Positions 1 through 5,846 of a DNA stretch of 20,782 nt are shown here, one piece after another (position 1 is the stretch's first letter; each line of letters opens with the position of its first letter). The notes under the pieces are model-generated. The model was not told where the DNA came from. It saw nothing but the letters and a program-made list of their open reading frames with translations, and ran no database searches. The DNA lies in IMG/VR virus record IMGVR_UViG_3300035698_009331, positions 1 to 20,782 of that record. The stretch is one strand, 5' to 3'. The DNA is from a virus. Made by a program: the position numbers and the translations under genes.

Positions 1-202
1 AGCAATTACTACAGCGGGACTAGATCCCGATAAATACGACGCAATGGAAGAGCCATACGGCGAAGGCTTCTTTCCTGTAGCACACACCGCACAAGACGCA
101 ATTAATTACTTTAACGCTTCACGGGAAGCGGCGAAAGGCGCTTTTTATGAGTTGGACAATAAAGGCAACCCAAAAGCAGGAAAAGATATAGAACTTTTTT
201 AA
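1..202 (+). CDS. C-terminal end of an unrecognised protein (partial)
   Basis: An open frame enters from the left edge and reads 66 codons to a TAA at 200-202. No stop interrupts it and the composition looks coding (acidic, aromatic-rich, with AREAAKG-like helical stretches). I recognise no domain. The protein ends in KDIELF; a short acidic or Gln-containing tail ending in LF resembles the sliding-clamp-binding peptides found at the ends of DNA-metabolism proteins, but this is only a resemblance. The start and most of the protein lie outside the window, so its function cannot be judged. Confidence 0.7.
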   Translation, partial: AITTAGLDPDKYDAMEEPYGEGFFPVAHTAQDAINYFNASREAAKGAFYELDNKGNPKAGKDIELF

Positions 203-247
203 ATCGTAAAGACTGAAACCAAGAAACCAAGAAAAGAAAATAAGACT

Positions 248-499
248 ATGAAAATTGAAACTGAAAAACGAGGCCACACACGCAACGCATACAAAACCGC
301 AATCAATGTCGCGTTGTATGGGGATGGAAAAACAATGCATAGCCCTGCCGTTAAATACGACGAGGATTCTGGGTTTTTTGTTGAGTCAGCACTGGCGGAA
401 AATAACTCCTCGGAAACAACTATTTGGGAGGCTAATTTTGCCGCCGAAACGGGCAAACCGTACCTGTTACCCTCGTATGATGATTTAACATCCAACTAA
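248..499 (+). CDS. Hypothetical protein, 83 aa
   Basis: This 83-residue frame lies 45 nt after the partial gene and reads toward the HTH gene. It is hydrophilic with an acidic C-terminal part (KYDEDSGFF near residue 40, YDDLTSN at the end) and has no membrane segment or metal motif. The upstream sequence is purine-rich but holds no clear Shine-Dalgarno core, so the start is less certain than for most genes here. An internal start at 255 in another frame gives a less protein-like product. I recognise no family. Confidence 0.55.
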   Translation: MKIETEKRGHTRNAYKTAINVALYGDGKTMHSPAVKYDEDSGFFVESALAENNSSETTIWEANFAAETGKPYLLPSYDDLTSN

Positions 500-536
500 C
501 CAAAGGGGCGCAAGTCCCGGAAATGAGGAAGAGACG

Positions 537-680
537 ATGACTAAAATCCAAACACTAATTGAGCAGGCAGGTGGGTCTACTGCATTCGCACGAATGCACG
601 GAATCCCGCTTCGGACTGTCGAGAATTGGAAGTCTGGGGCTAGGAAACCGCCCGAGTGGGTGGTCATCCTGCTAGGTTAA
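537..680 (+). CDS. Small helix-turn-helix DNA-binding protein, 47 aa
   Basis: The 47-residue product has a compact helix-turn-helix: residues 9-17 (QAGGSTAFA) form a first helix, HGIPLRTVENWKSG a turn and recognition helix. This is the pattern of very short phage XRE/YdaS-like regulators. A GAGGAAGAG Shine-Dalgarno sequence lies just before the ATG at 537. The stop TAA at 678-680 overlaps the TAA of the terminase gene on the other strand through the palindrome TTAA. Its targets are unknown; the divergent control regions of this window are candidates. It is too short to hold an effector domain. Confidence 0.75.
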   Translation: MTKIQTLIEQAGGSTAFARMHGIPLRTVENWKSGARKPPEWVVILLG

Positions 681-1882
681 TAAATAAGCAGGCTTGGCCC
701 TGCGCTACCCTTAATCATTGCATATAGCGCGTATCGAATTGAGTCTATGTAATGATTCCAGGCGTCTACAATGTCCGGCAGGATGTCTCCGGTGCGCTTG
801 TCAACCTTGTAGCTGTATTTGCGGAACTCCTCAGCCGTTGCCTTACACTCTGGGTGTATGATTACCTCATCAAAGCTCTTTATAAATTCGATACCGTCAA
901 TGATTTTAAGCTTGGCAGGCCCATCAATTCTCGGCAACCCGTGTCGCTTTAAATAGCTAATAGACTCTGGTCTGGCGCAGTCCGCATGAATAACATATTT
1001 TTCTATTTCATCTATTCTGTCTTTTACGAATTTTGCCGTGTCGTCTAAATCTAGCCCGACTTTGCCGCAGTCTTTACGAATATAAAGCCGATTATTTGCA
1101 ACGTAAACCATAACGGCTACTGTCGGGTCGTTAGCGAAACCGAAGTCCATACCGTGCAACGGATCTCCGAGGCCCTCTGTCTCGAAGTCGGCAATACGCC
1201 AGCGACCGCTGAAAACATATCTGTCCGATAGCTCGTTATATTCGCCGAGCCATACATGCCCAAACGTGTCCGGCTTCATTCGGCGATGTCTCTCGGCCTC
1301 ATCGGCCAACTCTTGCGGTAAAAACGGGTTATCAAGGTAGTTTGCATGGATACACACAGCAGACTCGTCTCCAGCAAGCGCGGCGAAATAAACATCTACC
1401 GGATCATCTGACTGATCTGGATTCCATGAAAACCAAATCTCCGAACCTGTTGCGCGAATTGTTGGAAGCAGAAGCTCTAAGGAGTGCGCCGACAAGCTTT
1501 GCGCCTCCTCAACCCATGCAATATCAAAACCCTCTAGTGATTTGATAGACTCAGCTGTGTGGTCTTGCATCCCCTGAAAGATGATTATTCCGGTTCCGCC
1601 TTTGCGCCTAATTTCAGTAAGCGTGATTTCAAAATAGTCAACAACGCCTAAAGCTCGGATCTTATCTTCAATCAGTTTTTTGGCTGAGAATTTAAGTGAC
1701 TTTTGAATCTCTCTGATACAAACCGCCTGCTTGTTTGGATCCAAAACAAGAGCCTCAATCAGCGACTCTGCGAAGAAATGAGACTTGCCAGAACCACGCC
1801 CGCCCTTTGCGCCCTTGTAGCGTCTGGGATAAAGAAGCGGTAATGCCCACCTAGGCGTTTGGATTTGGAGCGGCGGTGTCAA
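677..1882 (-). CDS. terL: Terminase large subunit (PBSX/Terminase_3-like)
   Basis: This 401-residue protein is the ATPase-nuclease motor that cuts and packages phage DNA. The N-terminal ATPase has a Walker A GGRGSGKS (27-34), Walker B IAWVEE (121-126) with the catalytic Glu pair, and a coupling motif FSWNPDQ (151-157). The C-terminal RNase H-like nuclease shows the acidic residues D246 in MDFGFANDP, D301 in HADCARPES and D373/D380 in VDAWNHYIDS. Length and motif order fit PBSX-type large subunits. The start overlaps the end of terS by 32 nt, so the two are probably translationally coupled. The gene converges on the HTH gene; no portal gene follows on the same strand inside the window. Confidence 0.95.
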   Translation of the reverse strand: MTPPLQIQTPRWALPLLYPRRYKGAKGGRGSGKSHFFAESLIEALVLDPNKQAVCIREIQKSLKFSAKKLIEDKIRALGVVDYFEITLTEIRRKGGTGIIIFQGMQDHTAESIKSLEGFDIAWVEEAQSLSAHSLELLLPTIRATGSEIWFSWNPDQSDDPVDVYFAALAGDESAVCIHANYLDNPFLPQELADEAERHRRMKPDTFGHVWLGEYNELSDRYVFSGRWRIADFETEGLGDPLHGMDFGFANDPTVAVMVYVANNRLYIRKDCGKVGLDLDDTAKFVKDRIDEIEKYVIHADCARPESISYLKRHGLPRIDGPAKLKIIDGIEFIKSFDEVIIHPECKATAEEFRKYSYKVDKRTGDILPDIVDAWNHYIDSIRYALYAMIKGSAGPSLLIY

Positions 1883-2273
1883 TAATTACCCTTTGGATTT
1901 GTGTTATATTTTTGCCGTTCGTGGTGTGGTCGATCTCTTGCTTGTCTTTCCACCCAAAGTTTTTGAGGGCAAATATTGACCCTGTAGCTGCGTTGGTTGC
2001 AAGCCTTTCTTCGTACTCGCGCTCTACCATCATCCTTGCTCTTTTTATGGAGTGGGAAAACTCTGGCTTTTTTTCGTAATCATAGAACGAGCATTTGTCG
2101 CAAAACCCAAGGAAAAGGCACAAATCGGTTAATGTAACTTTCGGGATAGTTCTGGCGTTTCCTTTTTTGTCAACAATCTCATAAACGCGAGCACCACCGT
2201 TAAAATACTCGTTAATTTTAGCGTCTAGTTCTTCAGCTGTTTTAAAGATTGGCGGTCGTCCTCCTGCGTGCAT
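1851..2273 (-). CDS. terS: Terminase small subunit (gp3/P22-like DNA-packaging protein)
   Basis: The 140-residue product opens with GGRPPIFKTAEELDAKINEYF, a hallmark of small terminase subunits of the gp3-packaging type, followed by a helical DNA-recognition region (TLTDLCLFLGF) and an oligomerisation-like region ending in ALKNFGWKDKQE, also typical of the family. It would form a ring that recognises the pac or cos site and delivers DNA to TerL. A strong GAGAGGAG ribosome-binding site precedes the ATG. It lies between a 91-residue hypothetical gene and terL in one operon. The middle region contains three Cys (LCLFLGFCDKC), an unusual detail. Confidence 0.9.
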   Translation of the reverse strand: MHAGGRPPIFKTAEELDAKINEYFNGGARVYEIVDKKGNARTIPKVTLTDLCLFLGFCDKCSFYDYEKKPEFSHSIKRARMMVEREYEERLATNAATGSIFALKNFGWKDKQEIDHTTNGKNITQIQRVIIDTAAPNPNA

Positions 2274-2289
2274 AATTACTCCTCTCTAA

Positions 2290-2565
2290 TTAAACGCAAA
2301 ACCAAACCTTGCGCCCCATATATTTAAACTTAACAATAACCGAATCCGAGTCTACACACGCCTTTAAAATTCGCCTCATCTCAGATGACGGGGCAACCAT
2401 ACCAACATCAAGGCAGTCACCATAAGATGTCCACACGCCACGCTTAGACCGCTCAACCACCATTGCAAACATGGCGCGAGATTTTTGTGTCATTGCGCCA
2501 ATCACGGAATATTTCGAGTCTCCGATGTCGCTTGGCATTTTGGTGTCTGGCGTTAAATCTAGCAT
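2290..2565 (-). CDS. Hypothetical protein heading the packaging operon, 91 aa
   Basis: The gene is 16 nt upstream of terS. The product is a small mixed alpha/beta protein: a variable N-terminus, a helix AMTQKSRAMFAMVVERSKR (residues 24-42), and a C-terminal half with EMRRILKACVDS and a basic strand. I recognise no family; the helix-rich DNA-binding look is only suggestive. No Shine-Dalgarno sequence precedes this ATG. The promoter-like hexamer ends only 8 nt before it, so the message may be leaderless, or translation may begin at Met10 or Met25, neither of which has a good ribosome-binding site. Confidence 0.65.
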   Translation of the reverse strand: MLDLTPDTKMPSDIGDSKYSVIGAMTQKSRAMFAMVVERSKRGVWTSYGDCLDVGMVAPSSEMRRILKACVDSDSVIVKFKYMGRKVWFCV

Positions 2566-2573
2566 GAGCTAAA

Positions 2574-2602
2574 GGTATACGCTCGCTTGTGCGTGTTGTC
2601 AA
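2574..2602 (-). promoter_or_regulatory. Predicted promoter of the packaging operon
   Basis: On the minus strand TTGACA (2602-2597) is followed by a 17-nt spacer and TATACC (2579-2574). The -35 is consensus and the -10 matches TATAAT at four of six positions. Transcription would begin around 2570-2565, at or a few bases before the ATG at 2565. It faces the 91-aa gene, terS and terL. Confidence 0.6.
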
Positions 2603-2727
2603 GCATAGTTTTCGATTAATTTAGCGGCAAGCTTGTGAACTTGCAATGGCGCGGTGAATAGTGCGGAGGTTATGCGGTGATTGTGAGCGTATTGATTATT
2701 GCTTGTAGATTCGCTCGGAATACCTCC

Positions 2728-2756
2728 CTCATATAAAATGGGGCTGTGAGTGTCAA
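2728..2756 (-). promoter_or_regulatory. Second predicted leftward promoter
   Basis: On the minus strand TTGACA (2756-2751) is followed by 17 nt and TATGAG (2733-2728; four of six to TATAAT). Its first nine bases, TTGACACTC, are identical to those of the rightward promoter at 2924. It would give a leader of about 150 nt before the 91-aa gene and include the proximal promoter. Confidence 0.4.
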
Positions 2757-2860
2757 GAGTTATTTTGCTAGGTTGCGTGATGTTTAAGCGGGGCGGTGAA
2801 AACAGATTTTCGAGTGGGTGAGCTTTGTAAGACACTTTGCAAGCGGTATTAGTAAGAAGC

Positions 2861-2890
2861 TGACACGAAACCGGGGTCGAAAGCGTGTCA
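2861..2890. repeat. Inverted repeat TGACACG-N16-CGTGTCA, operator-like
   Basis: A perfect 7-bp inverted repeat with a 16-nt spacer lies 34 nt upstream of the rightward -35 box. The half-site TGACAC also overlaps both the rightward -35 (2925-2930) and the leftward -35 (2755-2750). Paired half-sites of this kind are what a dimeric repressor would bind; no repressor is identified. Confidence 0.4.
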
Positions 2891-2923
2891 AAACATGGTG
2901 GTAAAATAGACTAAAGAAAGGGG

Positions 2924-2952
2924 TTGACACTCTCCCCGCCCTATGAAATACT
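2924..2952 (+). promoter_or_regulatory. Predicted promoter of the small-gene operon
   Basis: TTGACA (2924-2929), a 17-nt spacer and AATACT (2947-2952, four of six to TATAAT) stand 36 nt before the ATG at 2989. The -35 is consensus. The leader contains GAAAGGAAA as ribosome-binding site. Confidence 0.65.
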
Positions 2953-2988
2953 GACTCCAGATCAGAGAGAAAACGAAAGGAAACGACC

Positions 2989-3240
2989 ATGACAAGAAAC
3001 GAAGCAACTATAAACGCGTGCTCGATCATATCGCTGGCGTATCACTCAATCGGCGACTACACGAAACCAGAAGACGGATTCTGTAGTAAATGCCCCGCCG
3101 CAATGTGTGAGGGGTGGAACTATCAGAACGCAGGGGAAGCCGCCGATTATGTCCGCGAGGCGGTTATGGAAAAACTAAAGCGCGACGGGTTCGGTATTGA
3201 CAACGGTTTCGACTCCAAAACAGGGAAGGAAATCAAATGA
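2989..3240 (+). CDS. Hypothetical Cys-containing protein, 83 aa
   Basis: This is the first gene after the rightward promoter, with a GAAAGGAAA ribosome-binding site. The middle of the protein carries FCSKCPAAMCEGW (about residues 34-46), a C-x2-C-x4-C cluster that could hold a metal ion, followed by a helix ADYVREAVMEKLKRDGF. I recognise no family. The stop TGA overlaps the ATG of the next gene in an ATGA junction, showing translational coupling. Confidence 0.75.
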   Translation: MTRNEATINACSIISLAYHSIGDYTKPEDGFCSKCPAAMCEGWNYQNAGEAADYVREAVMEKLKRDGFGIDNGFDSKTGKEIK

Positions 3241-3392
3241 CAATTGACAAACAGTCCAAAACGATATACGGAAAAAACGGCTGGGCGCATTATGAGACCA
3301 TCGATTCGGGGCGCCTCAAAGTTTGTGGATCAGTAGCGGGCGGAATCTCCGACGCTGAATATCACGAAGCTGTAAAACAGTTGAAGAAATAG
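3237..3392 (+). CDS. Hypothetical protein, 51 aa
   Basis: The ATG overlaps the preceding stop (ATGA). The 51-residue product begins MTIDKQSKTIYGKNGWAHY and ends in a short helix SDAEYHEAVKQLKK. It is soluble, without recognisable domain or metal motif. Its reality rests on the coupled start, the continuous operon arrangement and its protein-like composition. Confidence 0.65.
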   Translation: MTIDKQSKTIYGKNGWAHYETIDSGRLKVCGSVAGGISDAEYHEAVKQLKK

Positions 3393-3401
3393 GCAAGAAA
3401 A

Positions 3402-3569
3402 ATGAAAAGCACCCACAAAAAAGAGATGGAACAGCAAGCGCTTGCCTTTGGCGCTATGCACGGCGACATTTTAGACGAGATCGCAAAATACGGTGCAGAA
3501 TTTCGCGTCATAATCAACGCTTTTGAGGCAGAATTTAACCGCGTACCAAGTGCCGACGATTTGCTTTAG
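3402..3569 (+). CDS. Hypothetical helical protein, 55 aa
   Basis: Ten nt separate this gene from the previous stop. The 55-residue product is acidic and predicted helical (KKEMEQQALAFGAMHGD, then ILDEIAKYGAEFRVIIN), ending in a SADDLL tail. The preceding GGCAAGAAAA is only a weak ribosome-binding site. No family recognised. Confidence 0.65.
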   Translation: MKSTHKKEMEQQALAFGAMHGDILDEIAKYGAEFRVIINAFEAEFNRVPSADDLL

Positions 3570-3613
3570 ATCGCATCAAAACACGCAAAAAGAAACATAA
3601 GGGAGGATTAGTT

Positions 3614-3886
3614 ATGGATAACAATAAACATGAGGAGTTTTTACAAAAGGTTTATACGGTTCTGGTGGGTTTGGGTGGGGCGAGCTATGGCATGAGGGCA
3701 AGTTTTATTGACGCGCATCTTGACCGTGAAAAATGTAGGGAATGGCGCTTTGGCAGCGCGTTTGGGTTCGGCGGGAAATACAGATCAAAAACAAATAGTA
3801 TTGATTATTATGCAGAAGACAAAACGGAGGGTCGCGACAAATTACAAAATATGGTAAACGTTGCGCTGGCAGAAATACCCAACTAG
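3614..3886 (+). CDS. Hypothetical protein, 90 aa
   Basis: A strong AAGGGAGGA ribosome-binding site lies 7 nt before the ATG. The product starts with a helix (HEEFLQKVYTVLVGLGG), continues with a Gly/aromatic central part (EWRFGSAFGFGGKYR) and ends in a helix (DKLQNMVNVALAEI). The helix-strand-helix layout suggests a compact soluble domain, but I do not recognise it. It is followed after 11 nt by another gene with the same GGAGGATTA leader. Confidence 0.75.
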   Translation: MDNNKHEEFLQKVYTVLVGLGGASYGMRASFIDAHLDREKCREWRFGSAFGFGGKYRSKTNSIDYYAEDKTEGRDKLQNMVNVALAEIPN

Positions 3887-3897
3887 GAGGATTAATT

Positions 3898-4059
3898 ATG
3901 CAACCTGAGAGGCTTAGGTATTGCGACAGCTCAAAAACAATCAGGCGCAATATGAGTTCATGCAAAAAAAGAAACAAACAGCCACCGACAAGGCTTTCAA
4001 ACCTAATCGGGAGATTTGTTGATGGCCTAAAATATAGAGGTTTCATACTTAAACGGTAA
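3898..4059 (+). CDS. Hypothetical basic protein, 53 aa
   Basis: The ribosome-binding site TAGGAGGATTA overlaps the stop of the preceding gene. The 53-residue product is strongly basic (many Arg and Lys, with CKKRNKQPPTRLS near the middle) and has two Cys. Such a charge suggests nucleic-acid contact but no fold is recognised. Confidence 0.65.
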   Translation: MQPERLRYCDSSKTIRRNMSSCKKRNKQPPTRLSNLIGRFVDGLKYRGFILKR

Positions 4060-4076
4060 CATCAGAAAGAAATAAA

Positions 4077-4202
4077 ATGAACGAACTAAATGCACGAAAG
4101 ATAAAACGACTTAAAGATCTTGATTGGATGTATAGCAATACAGATATGTCTATTGAGTCGCTTATTGAACGCCGCCAGCTGAAAAAGGAGCTTAGCAGAT
4201 GA
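4077..4202 (+). CDS. Hypothetical protein, 41 aa
   Basis: A 41-residue helical product (ARKIKRLKDLDWMYSNTDMS, then SLIERRQLKKELSR). Its start is preceded by AGAAAGAAATAAA, a weak ribosome-binding site, and its stop overlaps the next ATG as ATGA. The charged heptad-like pattern would suit a small coiled-coil or adaptor. No family recognised. Confidence 0.6.
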   Translation: MNELNARKIKRLKDLDWMYSNTDMSIESLIERRQLKKELSR

Positions 4203-4336
4203 GCGAACGAGAAAAAGAATTAGTCGAAAAGCTAGCCATCGCGCTAGAAAAACACGGAGTCGCAAGGATTTACGCATTGCGTAGCGTGTCGAAACTGGTA
4301 GAAGTCGAAATTGTAACGGAAAGGCTGGCGCTATGA
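4199..4336 (+). CDS. Hypothetical protein, 45 aa
   Basis: Coupled to its neighbours on both sides by ATGA junctions (4199 and 4333). The product has an acidic-basic helix (EREKELVEKLAIALEKHG) followed by a short basic segment and a beta-like tail (KLVEVEIVTERLAL). A ribosome-binding site AAGGAG lies inside the previous gene. Unknown function. Confidence 0.65.
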   Translation: MSEREKELVEKLAIALEKHGVARIYALRSVSKLVEVEIVTERLAL

Positions 4337-4488
4337 AAAAGATCATGAACCGCCCCAAACCGCTTAAAACGCTCCGTCTACCGATAGGGACGGAAAGACG
4401 ACCAACGACACGAAAAGAACACGGAACGCTCTTCAGCGCAATCCTCGGGTCCCTGATAGGGTTTGCCGCTTATGTGGTGATTAGATAA
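4333..4488 (+). CDS. Small tail-anchored membrane protein, 51 aa
   Basis: The first 30 residues are very basic (MNRPKPLKTLRLP, ERRPTTRK); residues 32-50 form one hydrophobic segment (TLFSAILGSLIGFAAYVVI) with only one residue after it. This is the layout of a C-terminally anchored inner-membrane protein with the positive part in the cytoplasm. A holin-like or host-interfering role is possible but unproven. It is coupled to the preceding gene by ATGA, and the AAAGG upstream serves as a ribosome-binding site. Confidence 0.65.
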   Translation: MKKIMNRPKPLKTLRLPIGTERRPTTRKEHGTLFSAILGSLIGFAAYVVIR

Positions 4489-4505
4489 TGGGAGAAAACA
4501 GAAAA

Positions 4506-4845
4506 ATGAAACCAAAAAAAGCAAGCCGTCAAACACACCGTCACAAAAGACGGACACTCAATGTTCACGCAGGATATTGTCACAGATATTCAGCGCATGC
4601 AGAGAGAGGTCGCCAAGCTCGAACGCGCCCTTTCTGATAGTCCCTCAATTCGCTTGTTGGGTATTTTGCGCCTTGAAAGAGACGAGTGGTTAAAATATTC
4701 CGCGAAGCGAAAATCAGAGGGGAGTTTTGAAGGGTGGAACCAAGCTCAAGCGGTGGCAGAAGGATTGGATAGGGCCATCAGGATAGTCGTAGAATCAATC
4801 CCGCCCAACGCACCAATGAGTCTCCAAGGCTCGCAGAAAGGATAA
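4506..4845 (+). CDS. Hypothetical coiled-coil protein whose 5' end lies in another frame
   Basis: From ATG 4561 the frame reads 94 residues (helical, MQREVAKLERALSD, later QAVAEGLDRAIRIVVES) but that ATG has no good ribosome-binding site. The same frame is open back to 4510 and reads sensibly (VKHTVTKDGHS). An ATG at 4506, with GGGAG upstream, sits in the neighbouring frame: MKPKK then AAA GCA A. A +1 slip from AAA to AAG at 4518-4521, or loss of one A from the A7 run, joins the two into a protein of about 112 residues (MKPKK-QAVKHT...). Without a shift the 4506 frame ends after 43 Arg/His-rich residues at 4637. I annotate the joined reading; the conservative call is 4561-4845. Confidence 0.6.
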
Positions 4846-4848
4846 ATT

Positions 4849-5139
4849 ATGGCCGGAAGAATGATTTTAACAAAAGACGGGGTGCTAAAAACCCCGACGC
4901 GTGTGGAGCCGAAGGTAGATCCTCAATTGGCTGGTTGGACTTCTCCGTCTGACATACCACAAAACGTTGCAAAGAAAATTCTAAAAGCAAGACAGGCGTT
5001 GCTTGAGTCGAATATTGATGAGGCATACAACGCGCTTTATTCAATCGCAGATCCAGAATTTTCAGACCCGTTCCCGTGGCGTATTTTGGAGAAGAAGTCC
5101 AACAGAAAAGATCACAAGCGGGAAAGGCGGAAATTATGA
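4849..5139 (+). CDS. Hypothetical protein, 96 aa
   Basis: The gene starts 3 nt after the previous stop with GAAAGGA as ribosome-binding site. The product has a short strand-rich N-terminus (MILTKDGVLKTP), a Pro-rich linker, a helix KKILKARQALLESNIDEAYNALYSI of helical-repeat appearance (about residues 42-66), and a very basic tail (KKSNRKDHKRERRKL). The tail suggests nucleic-acid binding. The end overlaps the next ATG as ATGA. No family recognised. Confidence 0.75.
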   Translation: MAGRMILTKDGVLKTPTRVEPKVDPQLAGWTSPSDIPQNVAKKILKARQALLESNIDEAYNALYSIADPEFSDPFPWRILEKKSNRKDHKRERRKL

Positions 5140-5387
5140 CATACATTAAGAGAGACCTAAAAACTTTGAAAGAGGAATCGGTTCCAGACATTGGAAAGCG
5201 TGAGCCTTCTCCCGTGCTCCGTGAATCGACGGGTTCTGTCCCGACAAACAGGGAGCGCCTGCTCGCTGAAGCGCTGTTCCAAACGCTGGTTGCCTGCAAC
5301 GTGTTGCGCGAGGATTGTGTGCCAACTGGGCCTGAACTACTTTGCGCGGCAATGACGTTTTGCGAAGGGAAGGAACATAACGCCTGA
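5136..5387 (+). CDS. Hypothetical protein, 83 aa
   Basis: I place the start at 5136 (MTYIKRDLKTLKEES) because GGAAAGGCGG lies just upstream and the ATG overlaps the preceding stop; the longer frame from 5076 would bury 60 nt inside the previous gene. The N-terminal 40 residues are polar and probably disordered. The C-terminal half is a compact helical region (RERLLAEALFQTLVACNVLRE, then GPELLCAAMTFCEG) with three Cys. No family recognised. Confidence 0.7.
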   Translation: MTYIKRDLKTLKEESVPDIGKREPSPVLRESTGSVPTNRERLLAEALFQTLVACNVLREDCVPTGPELLCAAMTFCEGKEHNA

Positions 5388-5453
5388 AATCAGGCTGAAC
5401 GAAGTGATAGACTGCATTTATTTGTTCGATTCTTAATTACGGAGGATTAAAGC

Positions 5454-5606
5454 ATGAGCGACAATGACAAAAAGACGGACGTACCCAACGGCATCGATGG
5501 GGTGGTTAAAAAACTGGAACACAAGTGCCACATGTGCGGAAAATACTACCAAACCGAAATGGACGCTATACATTGTTCATGTAGGTACGAAAAATCTGAA
5601 TGGTGA
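5454..5606 (+). CDS. Small zinc-ribbon-like protein, 50 aa
   Basis: A strong ACGGAGGA ribosome-binding site precedes the ATG. Cys25 and Cys28 (CHMC) and Cys41 and Cys43 (CSC) form a four-Cys set spaced like a treble-clef or ribbon zinc site. The first 22 residues are polar. This is the last gene of the rightward operon: the 33-nt repeat and a terminator follow directly. It is one of six small zinc-ribbon-like proteins in the window. Function unknown. Confidence 0.75.
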   Translation: MSDNDKKTDVPNGIDGVVKKLEHKCHMCGKYYQTEMDAIHCSCRYEKSEW

Positions 5607-5608
5607 TT

Positions 5609-5641
5609 GAACAGTTAATTGTATGGAATTATTCCGTCTAA
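5609..5641 (+). repeat. 33-nt dispersed repeat, copy 1
   Basis: Begins GAACAG, then AATTGTATGGAA, a variable triplet, and TTCCGTCTAA. It is identical to 17809-17841 at 28 of 33 positions; the differences sit at positions 7-8 and in the 3-nt centre of GGAA-N3-TTCC. This copy starts 2 nt after a stop codon and ends 13 nt before a terminator hairpin. Confidence 0.8.
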
Positions 5642-5654
5642 CGCTAAAAGAAAA

Positions 5655-5684
5655 GGGGCGGCCTAATTGGTCGCCCTCTTTTTT
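5655..5684. terminator. Intrinsic terminator, probably bidirectional
   Basis: A stem of eight pairs (GGGCGGCC / GGTCGCCC, one G-U) with a TAATT loop is followed on the plus strand by C and T6. On the minus strand the same stem is followed by TTTTCTTTT. It separates the converging plus operon and minus operon; the T tract overlaps the stop codon of the minus-strand gene. Confidence 0.85.
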
Positions 5685-5835
5685 ATTTATGCCTTGTTTC
5701 GGCGTTGTGTTTCATGTTTCGACAAAGCTCTTCGATGCTGGCGGATTGCCTAGGCTTTTGAGGCGTTTGTTTGTCATGTGTTTTATCAAACCCGCCTAAA
5801 ATGTCTTTCATGAATTTCGGCATTTCGTTTTTCAT
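5683..5835 (-). CDS. Hypothetical protein, 50 aa
   Basis: A perfect AGGAGGTGAAAG ribosome-binding site precedes the ATG at 5835. The product starts MKNEMPKFMKDILGGFDK, has a polar Gln/Lys/Pro linker (HDKQTPQKPRQS) and ends in a helix with one Cys and several His (ELCRNMKHNAETRHK). It is the last gene of the leftward operon; its stop lies within the terminator. The layout of two short helices joined by a flexible linker would suit a peptide-like binder. No family recognised. Confidence 0.7.
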   Translation of the reverse strand: MKNEMPKFMKDILGGFDKTHDKQTPQKPRQSASIEELCRNMKHNAETRHK

Positions 5836-5846
5836 TCTTTCACCTC

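Larger units (their letters stand above)
2566..2988. other. Divergent control region without a supportable gene
   Basis: These 423 bases separate the leftward packaging operon from the rightward small-gene operon. I find no open frame with a ribosome-binding site. The region holds two leftward and one rightward promoter-like sites, four copies of TGACAC (two in each orientation), and a 5-bp hairpin GCAAG-N8-CTTGC near 2627-2644. Its position directly before the terminase genes would also suit a pac or cos site, but nothing in the sequence proves that. Confidence 0.6.

Noticed and set aside
2599-2835. 78-residue minus-strand frame in the divergent control region
   Set aside because: It begins with GTG without ribosome-binding site, has Pro/Ser/Thr/His-rich sequence without domain character, and would run through two promoters.
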